This document shows, piece after piece, positions 26,336 to 34,720 of a DNA stretch of 44,906 nucleotides; position 1 is the stretch's first letter, and the number at the start of each line of letters is the position of its first letter. The notes below the pieces were generated by a model, which saw nothing but the letters and a program-made list of their open reading frames with translations, was not told the DNA's origin and made no database searches. This stretch comes from Burkholderiales bacterium (lineage in GTDB: Bacteria; Pseudomonadota; Gammaproteobacteria; Burkholderiales; Burkholderiaceae_C): positions 1 through 44,906 of the forward strand of contig JAGWTR010000014.1 in assembly GCA_028868855.1 (NCBI GenBank), in the 5' to 3' direction. Position numbers and translations under genes: made by a program.

Positions 26336-27397
26336 ATGAGAAGCGGACGTTCCCTGGTGAGCCTGGCCCATGAACTTGAGCGCCAGTTGCAATCAAAGAA
26401 GGACCTGGTGGTCCCCTCGTCGCTGCTGCGGCACGATACCGATGACACAGGCGAGACCCGTCTCGTCATCGGCGAAGGTGGGGCCTCCACGCCCTATAGC
26501 GTCATGCCACTGGCGCGCCGCCAGTTGGCTGACAAGCTGAAGATTCCCTATGCATACTTTGAGCGCATGCGCTCCGAGCAGCCGGTCTTGCTGGACCGCA
26601 ACGTGAACACCTGGCTGCAAAGTGACGATGACCGCCGCATGATCCGCACGCTGGATGGCAATGTCCGGGCCGTGCTGTCGGACCGCTACCGTCGCCTCGA
26701 CAACTACGATCTGGCCGAAAGTGTTCTGCCCATCCTGCAGCAGTTGCCTGATGTGCGCTTCGAATCGGTGGAACTCACCGACACGAGGATGTACATCAAG
26801 TGCATCACGCCGCAATTGAAGGTCGAGATGGCGCCTGGCGACATCGTCCAGGCTGGCGTGGTCATCTCCAATTCGGAGGTGGGACAAGGCACGCTGTCGG
26901 TCCAGCCCTTGCTGTACCGACTGGTGTGCCGCAATGGCCTGATTGCTTCAGACCGCTCCTTGCGCAAAACCCACGTCGGGCGGGCACTCGGATCTGACGA
27001 AAGCATCATGGTATTCAAGGATGACACCTTGCAAGCCGACGACAAGGCCTTCTTCCTGAAGGTTCGCGACGTGGTGCAGGCGGCCGTGTCTGAAGCAACG
27101 TTCATGCAGGCCGCACAGAAGATGCAAAAGACCTTGCAGATTCACCTGGTCGGCAACCCCGTCAAGACGGTGGAAGTGCTGGCTCAGCGCTACACATTGA
27201 ATGACGCCGAACGCGCCGGGGTGCTGCGGCACCTGATCGCCGAAGGTGATCTGTCGGGGTATGGCCTGGTGAATGCCGTCACGCACTTCTCGCAGGAGGT
27301 TGAGGACTACGACCGTGCCACCGAGTTTGAAGCCCTGGGCGGGAAATTGATCGAACTGCCAGTCAAGGAATGGAAGGAGTTGGCACAAGCCATCTGA
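26336..27397 (+). CDS. DUF932 (phage/plasmid-like) protein
   Basis: 353-residue DUF932 member. Landmarks: YSVMPLARRQLADKLKIPYAYF, NVNTWLQ, MIRTLDGNVRAVLSDRYRRLDN, YIKCITPQ, VQAGVVISNSEVGQGTLSVQ and LYRLVCRNGLI. Members occur on phages, plasmids and ICEs and are of unknown biochemical role; some are linked to genome defence or replication. ATG 26336 follows AGGAGC. It stands alone between a structured leader and a strong terminator, so it is its own transcription unit. Confidence 0.88.
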   Translation: MRSGRSLVSLAHELERQLQSKKDLVVPSSLLRHDTDDTGETRLVIGEGGASTPYSVMPLARRQLADKLKIPYAYFERMRSEQPVLLDRNVNTWLQSDDDRRMIRTLDGNVRAVLSDRYRRLDNYDLAESVLPILQQLPDVRFESVELTDTRMYIKCITPQLKVEMAPGDIVQAGVVISNSEVGQGTLSVQPLLYRLVCRNGLIASDRSLRKTHVGRALGSDESIMVFKDDTLQADDKAFFLKVRDVVQAAVSEATFMQAAQKMQKTLQIHLVGNPVKTVEVLAQRYTLNDAERAGVLRHLIAEGDLSGYGLVNAVTHFSQEVEDYDRATEFEALGGKLIELPVKEWKELAQAI

Positions 27398-27417
27398 TCT
27401 CTGATCACAGTGATTCA

Positions 27418-27447
27418 CCACCAGGGCCTTGGCTCTGGTGGTTTTTT
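27418..27447 (+). terminator. Intrinsic terminator of the DUF932 gene
   Basis: Stem CCACCAGGGCC / GGCTCTGGTGG (11 pairs with one G-U) followed by six T, starting 20 bp past the stop codon. Confidence 0.9.
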
Positions 27448-27492
27448 AATTTCACGCTCAAATTCCAGGCATGACGCTCATTGACGGTGACA

Positions 27493-27571
27493 AATGCGGC
27501 AGGCAATGCGGGCTGTTGTCGATGGCAAACACGCCATCCCCCCGCAATCGGGCATTGATTCCAATGCGGGG
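27493..27571 (+). repeat. AATGCGG repeats and overlapping hairpins before flhD
   Basis: AATGCGG occurs at 27493, 27505 and 27563. Around the third copy, two exclusive stems can form: GCATTG/CAATGC (27552-27567) and CCCCGCA/TGCGGGG (27540-27571). They lie 120-200 bp upstream of the FlhD-like gene and could be operator sites or an attenuator. Confidence 0.4.
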
Positions 27572-27690
27572 TCGTGAATATGCTGAGCCTACCCACCACT
27601 CCACGCACACACAACACCAAAGCAGTCATACCTCGCCGCAATACCTGGCCCATCTCGACTCACATCTGGGCACACCGACAGGAGAAGACC

Positions 27691-28011
27691 ATGAGCAGCA
27701 TCCAGTTCACCGATGTGCAGTTGACCAATTTGTACCTGTTGCAGGCCATCAGGCTGGGCATCGCGCAAGATCGGGTATCGACATGCTGCAAGTTCGGGCT
27801 GGATGCCGCCCAAGCAGATTTCCTTGGTGCCATGAGCCAGGAACAGTTGTGGGCATTCGTCGCTCAAATCGGCCAAAGCACCCTCTTCCCTCCACGCCAG
27901 GATTTGCTTGCCTTGCTCAAGGCGCCCGCGCCGCTTCAGGCATCACTGGCCGCCGTTCATGCGCCAAGGCCACTGCAACTCGCGTCCATGGTGCGCGCAA
28001 GCAAGTCGTGA
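27691..28011 (+). CDS. flhD: FlhD-like transcription activator subunit
   Basis: 106 residues matching FlhD in length and pattern: VQLTNLYLLQAIRLGIAQDR (FlhD: NLSYLLLAQRLIVQDK), then CCKFGLDAAQADFLGAMSQEQL. FlhD pairs with FlhC as a hetero-oligomeric activator. ATG 27691 follows AGGAGA. The flhC-like gene follows 12 bp on. On ICEs of the SXT/R391 group and IncC plasmids the FlhDC-like SetCD and AcaCD switch on transfer; this pair probably does the same job. Confidence 0.88.
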   Translation: MSSIQFTDVQLTNLYLLQAIRLGIAQDRVSTCCKFGLDAAQADFLGAMSQEQLWAFVAQIGQSTLFPPRQDLLALLKAPAPLQASLAAVHAPRPLQLASMVRASKS

Positions 28012-28023
28012 TCGGAGGGGACC

Positions 28024-28605
28024 ATGATGTCAACACGTGCTGACCGCCAGCTGCGCGCCCTACGCCTGGCGCAAGACTGCGCTCAACTGGGTGCCCGGGT
28101 GCGCACCATCCATCACCTCACAGGGCTCAACCCTCGGGACGTACAGAGGCTGTTCTTCAACGACCCACAAGCCATCCCACGAGGTCGACCGCCCAATTCC
28201 CTGGAGTGGTACCACGGCGCCAACCTCATCGCGAAGGCTGAATCGTCGATAGTCATGTCGATGTACCGCCGCCTGCGCAGCACCGGCTTCGGTGCAGCAG
28301 AGACGCTGGTCAGTGCCTACCGCGCATACCAAGCCATCTGCCAATGCCCGCACCGCATCAGCTTTGACCGGGCGTTTGATCTGGCATCGCACACAGACGG
28401 CATCTGGCTGGCCAGCACCCCTGTGTTTGATGTCATCGCGTGCCCGACCTGCGGCAGCGACGTGCTGATGGCCATCGGCACCCTGGTCCACTCCGTTGAC
28501 AACTGTCCGTTCTGCAAACTGGTACAGCGCTACAGTTGTGATCCTCGGCTTCAGGCCTCATTTCCGAACCAGGCGAGCCCGGCTGCACCTGCCACATTCT
28601 TCTAA
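28024..28605 (+). CDS. flhC: FlhC-like transcription activator subunit
   Basis: 193 residues, same length as E. coli FlhC. N-terminal helices (RLAQDCAQLGARVRTIHHLTG, then RDVQRLFF) and the zinc site C140-PT-C143 ... C161-PF-C164, matching the four-Cys cluster of FlhC. ATG 28024 follows GGAGGGG; ATG 28027 is adjacent. Forms an operon with flhD-like. Likely master activator of the element's transfer genes; a role on host flagella is possible but less likely. Confidence 0.88.
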   Translation: MMSTRADRQLRALRLAQDCAQLGARVRTIHHLTGLNPRDVQRLFFNDPQAIPRGRPPNSLEWYHGANLIAKAESSIVMSMYRRLRSTGFGAAETLVSAYRAYQAICQCPHRISFDRAFDLASHTDGIWLASTPVFDVIACPTCGSDVLMAIGTLVHSVDNCPFCKLVQRYSCDPRLQASFPNQASPAAPATFF

Positions 28606-28620
28606 GACCGTGGACTGGGA

Positions 28621-28956
28621 TCAACCCACCTTCAACCGTTCCAGTGTCTTGCCAGCGGCCAATGCAGCCTTGATCCACTTGGGCTGAAGCCCTCGCCCGC
28701 TCCAGGTCTCACCCGTGTCAACGTTGCGATATTTTGGGGCGACCTTGCTTCCTGCTGCAGCACTGGAGCGGGTCGCCACACCGGCCTTCAACCCCAGGTC
28801 GGCCACAGTCAAACCATTGACAGCCAACAGTTGCTTGATGTGGTCAATCACCCCAGCTCGCTCTGCCTTGCGAGCATCCTGCAATTGCCGGTCCAGCTCC
28901 GAAGCCTGCTTATCCAGGGCGGCTTTCTGAGCAAGGAGTTCTTGGTACGTGGTCAT
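28621..28956 (-). CDS. hns: H-NS-family nucleoid protein
   Basis: 111 residues: N-terminal coiled coil for oligomerisation (KAALDKQASELDRQLQDARKAE), linker, and the C-terminal H-NS DNA-binding motif YRNVDTGETWSGRGLQPKW. In Burkholderiales, this type (Bv3F/MvaT-like fold) silences AT-rich acquired DNA. Convergent with flhC (15 bp) and divergent from the relaxase-like gene. As an element-borne copy, it may keep the transfer genes or AT-richer cargo quiet and limit fitness cost in the host. Confidence 0.9.
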   Translation of the reverse strand: MTTYQELLAQKAALDKQASELDRQLQDARKAERAGVIDHIKQLLAVNGLTVADLGLKAGVATRSSAAAGSKVAPKYRNVDTGETWSGRGLQPKWIKAALAAGKTLERLKVG

Positions 28957-29194
28957 GATTGCAGTGTTTGGCGATCGCCGAGTTTGGATTCCAACATCCT
29001 ACATTGCAAGTTCCGTGGCTTCGTGACCAACATGCCTGCATCCTCGTCGTTGCGTGCAGAGCCAAGACCAAGGTATCAGACGGACCGACGCCCATCGCAC
29101 TGATCCGCCATGGCCCCTCATTCGTCAATTCTCGATGGCGAAAGCCCAAATGAACAGATGGCATTTTGAGGTGCGCGCGGCAACGCTTGGTGAC

Positions 29195-29213
29195 CAAATG
29201 GCTGTGCCATTTG
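29195..29213. repeat. 8-bp inverted repeat before the MobH-like gene
   Basis: CAAATGGC-TGT-GCCATTTG ends 12 bp before the ATG. The 269-bp divergent gap 28957-29225 also has a GGCGATCGCC palindrome (28970-28979). Position next to a relaxase-like gene makes the gap a place to look for oriT or an operator. Confidence 0.4.
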
Positions 29214-29225
29214 CAATGGACCGCC

Positions 29226-30932
29226 ATGCTTACCCCATCTCTGCCACACAGCACTTTTGCATCGTCAGATCCCGGCTTCGAGGCCCTGCCCATTGATGAT
29301 CTGCTGTCGCAACACGATGACCTGATCGCCCGCATCAAGCTCTGCCATGGGTCTGATCGCGCCAATTTCGAGCAGACCATCATGTCGCTGATCAGGCGAT
29401 ACGCCTGCCTGGTACACCTGCTGCCCGCCACAGCCGACAACTACTTCTGCGTCCCTGGCGGCCTTTTGCGTCTCGGCATGGAAGTCAGCTTCTTCAGCCT
29501 GCAAGGTACCGACGCCCACATCTTCTCCGGGCGCTCCACCATCTCGGCTCGCCGCCACCTGGAACCGCGCTGGCGTCTGGCCACCTTCGTCGCAGGGCTT
29601 TGTAGCGAGGCCCACCGGGTCCTCAGCCAAATCATCGTGACCGACGCCCCGGGCGAAGTCTGGCCGGCCTACCTGCATCCCCTGAGTGAGTGGCTGACAG
29701 CACGCCAAGCAGACCGCTACTTCTTGCGCTGGCGCCCACAAGCCATTGAGACTCGCAGCCTGGGCGTGTTCACGCTGGCCCATGTCGTGCCACCAGCAGT
29801 CATGCACTACCTGGCAGAAGACAACACAGTCATCGTGCCTCACCTCATGGCCAGCGTCAGCGGCATCTCGCAGTATCGAGATCACAACGTGCTGGACGAG
29901 TTGGTTCGCCGCTCCCTGGCGCTGGTGATTGACCGCAACCTGCTGGCCAACGCCGACCGCTACGGCACGCCCCAATATGGCTCGCACCTCGAACGCTACC
30001 TGGTTGATGCGCTGAGGCATCTCGCGGGCTCCAACTCGGGGTGGCAGGCTAATCGCGAGAAGTCTCGCGTCTGGTTCGGTCCAGATGGGCTGTTCCTGGC
30101 CTGGCCCAGCGCTGCAGAAGACATCCAAAAGCTGCTGGACACTGAGCAGTTGCCGGGCATCCCCAAAGCACCAGAGACCATCATGGAAGTACTCCTGCTG
30201 GCCGGGGTCTTCGAACCCACGTCTGCAGGAAACCCGACCTGGCTCATCCAACCACCAGGCGGCAAGGCCAAGATCGAAGCGGTCAAACTATCCTCAACAG
30301 CCATCCTGTTTGCAGGGCATGACCCGTTACCGCCCCATCTGGCGGAGAGCCTCACAAGCTCCCCGAGCAACAACCCTCCATCAGCGCAAGCAGCCGAACC
30401 GGTCGCTCCACAGTCTCTACCGGATGCTCCGCCAGGCACCCAGCTCTCGCTCATCCCAGGCAACGCCGAGCAAACCCAAAAAACCGCCTTCAATAGCCAA
30501 GAGGCTCAAGCCGAAGCGGCACCGTTGTCGACTGCCCCTCCATCTGCCCTGGCGTCTACAAGCGACGCCCAAACAACTCAGCAAGCGACCATTGGTCTTC
30601 AAGCACCGCTGCGCCTCAACCCCATGGTGCGCGACGCATTGACCGACGTGGTCAACTCCATGAACACAGGTGCTGGACCCGCCCAGTGTTGCACTGTCGC
30701 ATTGGGGGTGTTTGTGCCTCTGCACGAATTCGAGCGACGCGGCATTCAACCCTCTATAGCCCTGCGCACCCTGTCTGATGTGCACATGCTGGTTCGGGCC
30801 CCGGGCAACAGTCCACCGACAACTTCAAGGGATTTCAACGGCACATCGACCGTGGGTTTGACCATAGCCCCACGCTTCATCAACGGCGTAGACATGGAAG
30901 CATTTGCCTCGCCCGAAGCTCAGGTAGGGTGA
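29226..30932 (+). CDS. TraI_2/MobH-like relaxase-family protein, motifs altered
   Basis: 568 residues. N-terminal part follows TraI_2 (MobH): LVHLLPATADNYFCVPGGLL, RWRLATFVAGLCSEAHRVL, VWPAYLHPLSEWL; the C-terminal winged-helix TraI_2_C domain is present near the end (LNPMVRDALTDVVNSMNTG ... GLTIAPRFINGVD). Between is a Pro/Ala/Gln-rich linker (~residues 375-455). Normal MobH proteins have a His cluster before PGG and an HD pair in LLHDIGK; here these are YFCV and CSEAHR, so the metal-binding residues are missing. Start ATG 29226 is chosen over 29166 because the homology starts there; the RBS is weak. TraD follows after 1 bp. Either a divergent relaxase or a non-catalytic relaxosome protein. 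Confidence 0.8.
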   Translation: MLTPSLPHSTFASSDPGFEALPIDDLLSQHDDLIARIKLCHGSDRANFEQTIMSLIRRYACLVHLLPATADNYFCVPGGLLRLGMEVSFFSLQGTDAHIFSGRSTISARRHLEPRWRLATFVAGLCSEAHRVLSQIIVTDAPGEVWPAYLHPLSEWLTARQADRYFLRWRPQAIETRSLGVFTLAHVVPPAVMHYLAEDNTVIVPHLMASVSGISQYRDHNVLDELVRRSLALVIDRNLLANADRYGTPQYGSHLERYLVDALRHLAGSNSGWQANREKSRVWFGPDGLFLAWPSAAEDIQKLLDTEQLPGIPKAPETIMEVLLLAGVFEPTSAGNPTWLIQPPGGKAKIEAVKLSSTAILFAGHDPLPPHLAESLTSSPSNNPPSAQAAEPVAPQSLPDAPPGTQLSLIPGNAEQTQKTAFNSQEAQAEAAPLSTAPPSALASTSDAQTTQQATIGLQAPLRLNPMVRDALTDVVNSMNTGAGPAQCCTVALGVFVPLHEFERRGIQPSIALRTLSDVHMLVRAPGNSPPTTSRDFNGTSTVGLTIAPRFINGVDMEAFASPEAQVG

Positions 30933-30933
30933 C

Positions 30934-32841
30934 ATGTCCAGCCGCCGCTACGAGATGCCATGGCGCCACGCCTACGAGGCCTATGCAGGCCTTGCCTGGG
31001 GCATCGCATTGATATTCTTCACAGCGGTCGGCGCCATCGGCCAACTACCCCGCATTCTCGCTTTCCCCCTGTCCATCACTTGCCTCGGCATGAGCGCCCT
31101 CAGGTTCTCGCAGGCGCTACGCATTCTCGTGCTGAGGGCATCGCTGGCTGGTCATGCCATCCAGGTGATCAGCACGCAAACTCAGGCGCGGTGGTGTCAG
31201 GATCCAACAGCCGTTTTCCTTGGCTTCGGCTTCGAGTGGCGGCCCGTGCACTCCCAGCGCCTGTATGAACTGGCCAAGATCGACTACCGCGAGTTCACGG
31301 TGTCGCCGCGCCTATTGAGTCTGCTCTGCTACGACAGCGCGCCCCAACCCGATGCCGAGATCGGCTTGCCCTACATACACGGCGTCGAGCCCCATGAGGT
31401 GCCGCTGCATCGCCCCTTGCAGAACTTCGAAGGCGGCACGCTGCTGGTCGGCACCACCCAATCCGGCAAAGGTGTGGCCCTGGCCAACCTGATCACCCAG
31501 GCCGTCAGGCGCGGCGACGTGGTGATCGTCATCGACCCCAAGAACAGCCGTCGCCTCAAGCGCGTGGTTGAGCGCGCCTGCCAGGACTGGCGGGAGCCCG
31601 ACACCTTCATGGAGTTTCATCCGGCCTTCCCGGAAGCCGGTGTGCGGCTGGACTTCACCTTCAACTGGCAAAAGCCCACCGAGATCGCATCCCGCATCCA
31701 GTCCATCATGCCGCCGGACACGGCCGGTGCGTTCTCCGCATTCGGCTGGGATGCGGTCAATGTGGTCGTACAAGGCCTGGTCGAACTGGAAGAAAGACCC
31801 AACCTGGCCAAGCTCACCCGCTACATCGAGGGCGGCATCGAACCAGTGCTGGAAGGTTCCTTGCGCCGCTTCTACGATGCAACCTTGGGGCCCGCCTGGC
31901 GTGAGCTGCCCGAGATGAAGAAGCTGATGCAGGAGGCGAACCGGGGGCACATGAAGCGCCCCTCAGAAGCCGCCAGCACCGAGCTGATGGCCTTCGTCGC
32001 GTACTACGAACACCACATTGCCCAGTCACAGCGCAGCAAGGTGATTGATGCCCAGGTGCGCACCTTCAGGCACAACCGCGAGCACTACCAAAAGATCACG
32101 GCCAACCTCCTGCCCATCTTGTCCATGCTGACCTCCGGCGATCTGGGCCGAACGCTGTCGCCCGACCCGTTCGACGCCGACGACATGCGCCCGATCATGA
32201 ACTTCGAGAAGATCGAACGCGGCGGGCATGTGCTGTACATGTGCCTGGATTCGCTGCCCGACCCCTCGGTGGCTTCGGCCATCGGTGCGTTGGCACTGGC
32301 CGACCTGGCTGCGCGAGCGGGCATGCGCTACAACCTGGGTGGATATAGGCGCATTGCACTGTTTGTGGATGAGGTGGCCAACGTCATCAACCAGCCCTTG
32401 ATCGAGATCCTCAACAAGGGTGCGGAAGGCGGTATCTACACCACCTGTGCGATGCAGACACTTGCCGACCTGGCCAAACGCCTGGGCAGCGAAGCGGCTG
32501 CGCGCATGGCCCTGGGAAACCTGAACAACCTGATCGCCCTGCGATCAAAGGACCGACCCACGCAAGATTTCATCGTTGAGACCTTTGGCAAGACGGCCAT
32601 CCATTCGATGCGCGTTGGGCTGGGGCATGGCGCGGACACCCATCTGGGCGACTTCTCGACCAGCTATTCAAGCCAGCTCTCCGAGAGCTTCGAGGAGATG
32701 GTGCCCGCCGATGTGCTGGGCAAACTGCCCAATCTTCAGTACTTTGCCTCGGTGTCTGGCGGGCGCATCGTCAAAGGTCGCTTCCCCATTCTCGATCCGG
32801 ATGCGCAAGGGGGCCATCAACCCATTAGGAGAGCCGCATGA
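30934..32841 (+). CDS. traD: TraD-type conjugative coupling ATPase
   Basis: 635-residue type IV coupling protein of the SXT/TOL-ICE subfamily. Two N-terminal membrane helices (residues ~18-60), Walker A GTTQSGKG (K179), Walker B IALFVDEVAN (near 475), and helicase-like motifs TCAMQTLADLAKR and NNLIALRSKD. It is the inner-membrane motor that brings the relaxosome to the mating channel. ATG 30934 directly follows the MobH-like stop. The DUF4400 gene overlaps its end. Confidence 0.94.
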   Translation: MSSRRYEMPWRHAYEAYAGLAWGIALIFFTAVGAIGQLPRILAFPLSITCLGMSALRFSQALRILVLRASLAGHAIQVISTQTQARWCQDPTAVFLGFGFEWRPVHSQRLYELAKIDYREFTVSPRLLSLLCYDSAPQPDAEIGLPYIHGVEPHEVPLHRPLQNFEGGTLLVGTTQSGKGVALANLITQAVRRGDVVIVIDPKNSRRLKRVVERACQDWREPDTFMEFHPAFPEAGVRLDFTFNWQKPTEIASRIQSIMPPDTAGAFSAFGWDAVNVVVQGLVELEERPNLAKLTRYIEGGIEPVLEGSLRRFYDATLGPAWRELPEMKKLMQEANRGHMKRPSEAASTELMAFVAYYEHHIAQSQRSKVIDAQVRTFRHNREHYQKITANLLPILSMLTSGDLGRTLSPDPFDADDMRPIMNFEKIERGGHVLYMCLDSLPDPSVASAIGALALADLAARAGMRYNLGGYRRIALFVDEVANVINQPLIEILNKGAEGGIYTTCAMQTLADLAKRLGSEAAARMALGNLNNLIALRSKDRPTQDFIVETFGKTAIHSMRVGLGHGADTHLGDFSTSYSSQLSESFEEMVPADVLGKLPNLQYFASVSGGRIVKGRFPILDPDAQGGHQPIRRAA

Positions 32842-33461
32842 TCAGGGCGATGGCCGTGGCATCACTGCTGGCACTGCTGGTTCTGGTTCTCTATGTGCCG
32901 TCCGCCCACCCGCCAGAACGGTTCGTAGCGCAACTGCGAACGGAATACACCAATGCAGCGGCGTTCTGGGGCAAGGACGCAGGCACCCGCATGCTGTCGC
33001 GCGCGATGAGCATGCAGGAGTCTGCACGTCAGGCATCACCCGTCCCTTCATCCAAAGACGCGGCCCCCGTGGGTGGCGTCAACGCGGCTGTCGGGCAAGA
33101 AATGGCCTCGGTCAACCAACGGCTGTTCAACAACCCCTACTTCCGCTCGATTGACGCACTGCTGCTGCTCGCCAGCTTCCGCCTGGCCATGCTGCTGGAG
33201 TGGCTCCCCTGGCTGCTGGCATTCTCGGTTGCTGCCTTTGTAGATGGCTACCTTGTGCGTCTGGTCAAAGCCAAGGAGTTCCTGCACCACAACCCGGAAA
33301 TGTTCGCCTTGTATGCCTGCTTGGCCATCCTGACCAGTTGCGCAACCGTCCTGGCGTTTGTGCTGCCTATCACCTTGCACCCCCTGGTCGTGCCGTGCGT
33401 GCCTGTGGTCATCGGCACTTTGATAGGGGCGGCGATCAGAGACTTTCACCAAAGAGCTTGA
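32838..33461 (+). CDS. DUF4400 ICE membrane protein (TIGR03747-like)
   Basis: 207 residues: N-terminal membrane helix, periplasmic helical stretch (AAFWGKDAGTRMLSRAM), then three C-terminal hydrophobic segments (EWLPWLLAFSVAAFVDGYLV, CLAILTSCATVLAFVLP, VPCVPVVIGTLIGAAI). The FVDGYLVR and HxP pattern is typical of the membrane protein encoded just after TraD in many ICEs. ATG overlaps the traD stop (ATGA). Probable part of the mating apparatus; biochemical role unknown. Confidence 0.88.
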   Translation: MIRAMAVASLLALLVLVLYVPSAHPPERFVAQLRTEYTNAAAFWGKDAGTRMLSRAMSMQESARQASPVPSSKDAAPVGGVNAAVGQEMASVNQRLFNNPYFRSIDALLLLASFRLAMLLEWLPWLLAFSVAAFVDGYLVRLVKAKEFLHHNPEMFALYACLAILTSCATVLAFVLPITLHPLVVPCVPVVIGTLIGAAIRDFHQRA

Positions 33462-33554
33462 GATTGGTCCATTCATAAATCTGAATTACGAGCGAAACAA
33501 CTTTGTTACACCTGATTGATAGAGTCCGGTCAACAAAAAAACAGGGCAAGACAA

Positions 33555-34124
33555 ATGGGACGACCTTTCATCGTTCTGGGGGACCAGACCGACCACGGTG
33601 GCGTTGTTATTGAAGCGTCAGTGATGACCGACACGCACGGCAAAGGCATTGCCCGTGTCGGCGATCAGGTAACGTGTCCCAAGCGTGGACATGGCCCGAC
33701 GGTGATCGTCACAGGTGATCCGACGATGATCATCGATGGAAAACCTGCTGCCCGCCACGGCGACAAGTGCGCATGCGGAGCTACGTTGATTGCAGGCCAA
33801 GCCGTGTCAACGGTATCCGATGGTGGGTCATCCAATCCTCAAACCGCAGCCGCCTCTCAAGCGGCCAGTGCCGCCGCCGCAGGATACGTGGCCACCGAAT
33901 CGCGCAATCCGGTGAAGTTCGATGAGCAAACACAACTTGTCGTCTCGAACGGGACCGCCACGCTCGTTGGGTTGCCTTGGTTTATCAAGACGGTTGATGG
34001 GCGGACTTTCTCTGGCCGGCTGGATGAACACGGCCAGTTGCCGCGCGTCATCACAGACAACGAGCAAGACTATGAAACGCTTTGGGGTGAAGATGCCCTT
34101 GAGCACATGACGGAGGCGTCATGA
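33555..34124 (+). CDS. PAAR-domain protein with C-terminal extension
   Basis: 189 residues. PAAR repeat domain residues 1-88: MGRPFIVLGDQTDHGG, GIARVGDQVTCPKRGH, VIVTGDPTMIIDGKPAARHGDKCACG, with His and Cys residues that bind the tip zinc ion. PAAR proteins cap the VgrG spike of type VI secretion and carry effectors. Residues ~100-189 are an extension (LVVSNGTATLVGLPWFIKTVDG) with no known effector motif, possibly a loading domain. Stop overlaps the Tae4 ATG (ATGA). Base use is AT-richer than the ICE core and a promoter-like AT-rich gap lies at 33462-33554, which suggests separate origin. Confidence 0.88.
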   Translation: MGRPFIVLGDQTDHGGVVIEASVMTDTHGKGIARVGDQVTCPKRGHGPTVIVTGDPTMIIDGKPAARHGDKCACGATLIAGQAVSTVSDGGSSNPQTAAASQAASAAAAGYVATESRNPVKFDEQTQLVVSNGTATLVGLPWFIKTVDGRTFSGRLDEHGQLPRVITDNEQDYETLWGEDALEHMTEAS

Positions 34125-34720
34125 CCAAAGCCCTGAAGCAAAGCGCAAAGGTCAGAACGAATGCCACGCCAAATTCAATCTGCAAGATTCAGATCGAGGC
34201 AGTCAAGTTTGCGGACCTTTGGTCGAGTTATCCCAAGACAGCGACGCCCTACCTGGATGCCAAAGGCAAGGTACCACCCGGTTACGAGAACCAGTGTGCA
34301 ATTCGCGTTAGCGTAGCACTCGGCGGTGTCGGGCTGACAATGAGGTCATTCAAAGGCGCAACGGTGGCTGTCAGCGGCAAAAGGGCCGCCGCGCGTGCCC
34401 AGGAATTGGCGGACTGGCTAAAACTACAGCCGTTCTGTGGACTTCCATCAAAGCCAGAAGAGATCACAGGATCAAGCTGGCAGGGCAAGATCAACGGGCG
34501 TACCGGCATCGTGTTTTTCAAAGACTATTGGACACGCGCAGGCGAGCGATCCCCATCGGGCGATCACATCGATTTGTGGAATGGTTCCAAACTGACTGCA
34601 ACAGGCGTGCTGAGTCAAGCCGAAACGTTCATGCGTTTCACGGTAGGCTTCAGCAGCGTTCTTTACATGTACTCGGACCTTGGAAAATCCACGCAGATCC
34701 TGTTCTGGGAGATCAAGTGA
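34121..34720 (+). CDS. tae4: Tae4-family T6SS peptidoglycan amidase effector
   Basis: 199 residues. NlpC/P60-like Tae4 landmarks: C59 in ENQCAIRVSVAL as nucleophile, H149 and D151 in SGDHIDLWNGSKL as base and third residue. Tae4 cuts the gamma-D-Glu-mDAP bond of target peptidoglycan when delivered to the periplasm of a competitor. There is no signal peptide, as expected for T6SS cargo. Coupled to the PAAR gene upstream and, by a GTGA overlap, to a small membrane-protein gene downstream, the likely immunity factor. No T6SS structural gene is in the window, so it would use the host's own machine. Confidence 0.9.
   Translation: MTKALKQSAKVRTNATPNSICKIQIEAVKFADLWSSYPKTATPYLDAKGKVPPGYENQCAIRVSVALGGVGLTMRSFKGATVAVSGKRAAARAQELADWLKLQPFCGLPSKPEEITGSSWQGKINGRTGIVFFKDYWTRAGERSPSGDHIDLWNGSKLTATGVLSQAETFMRFTVGFSSVLYMYSDLGKSTQILFWEIK

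Noticed and set aside
28970..28979. GGCGATCGCC palindrome taken alone as a functional site
   Set aside because: Ten-base GC-rich palindromes are common in such DNA; kept only as context for the gap.
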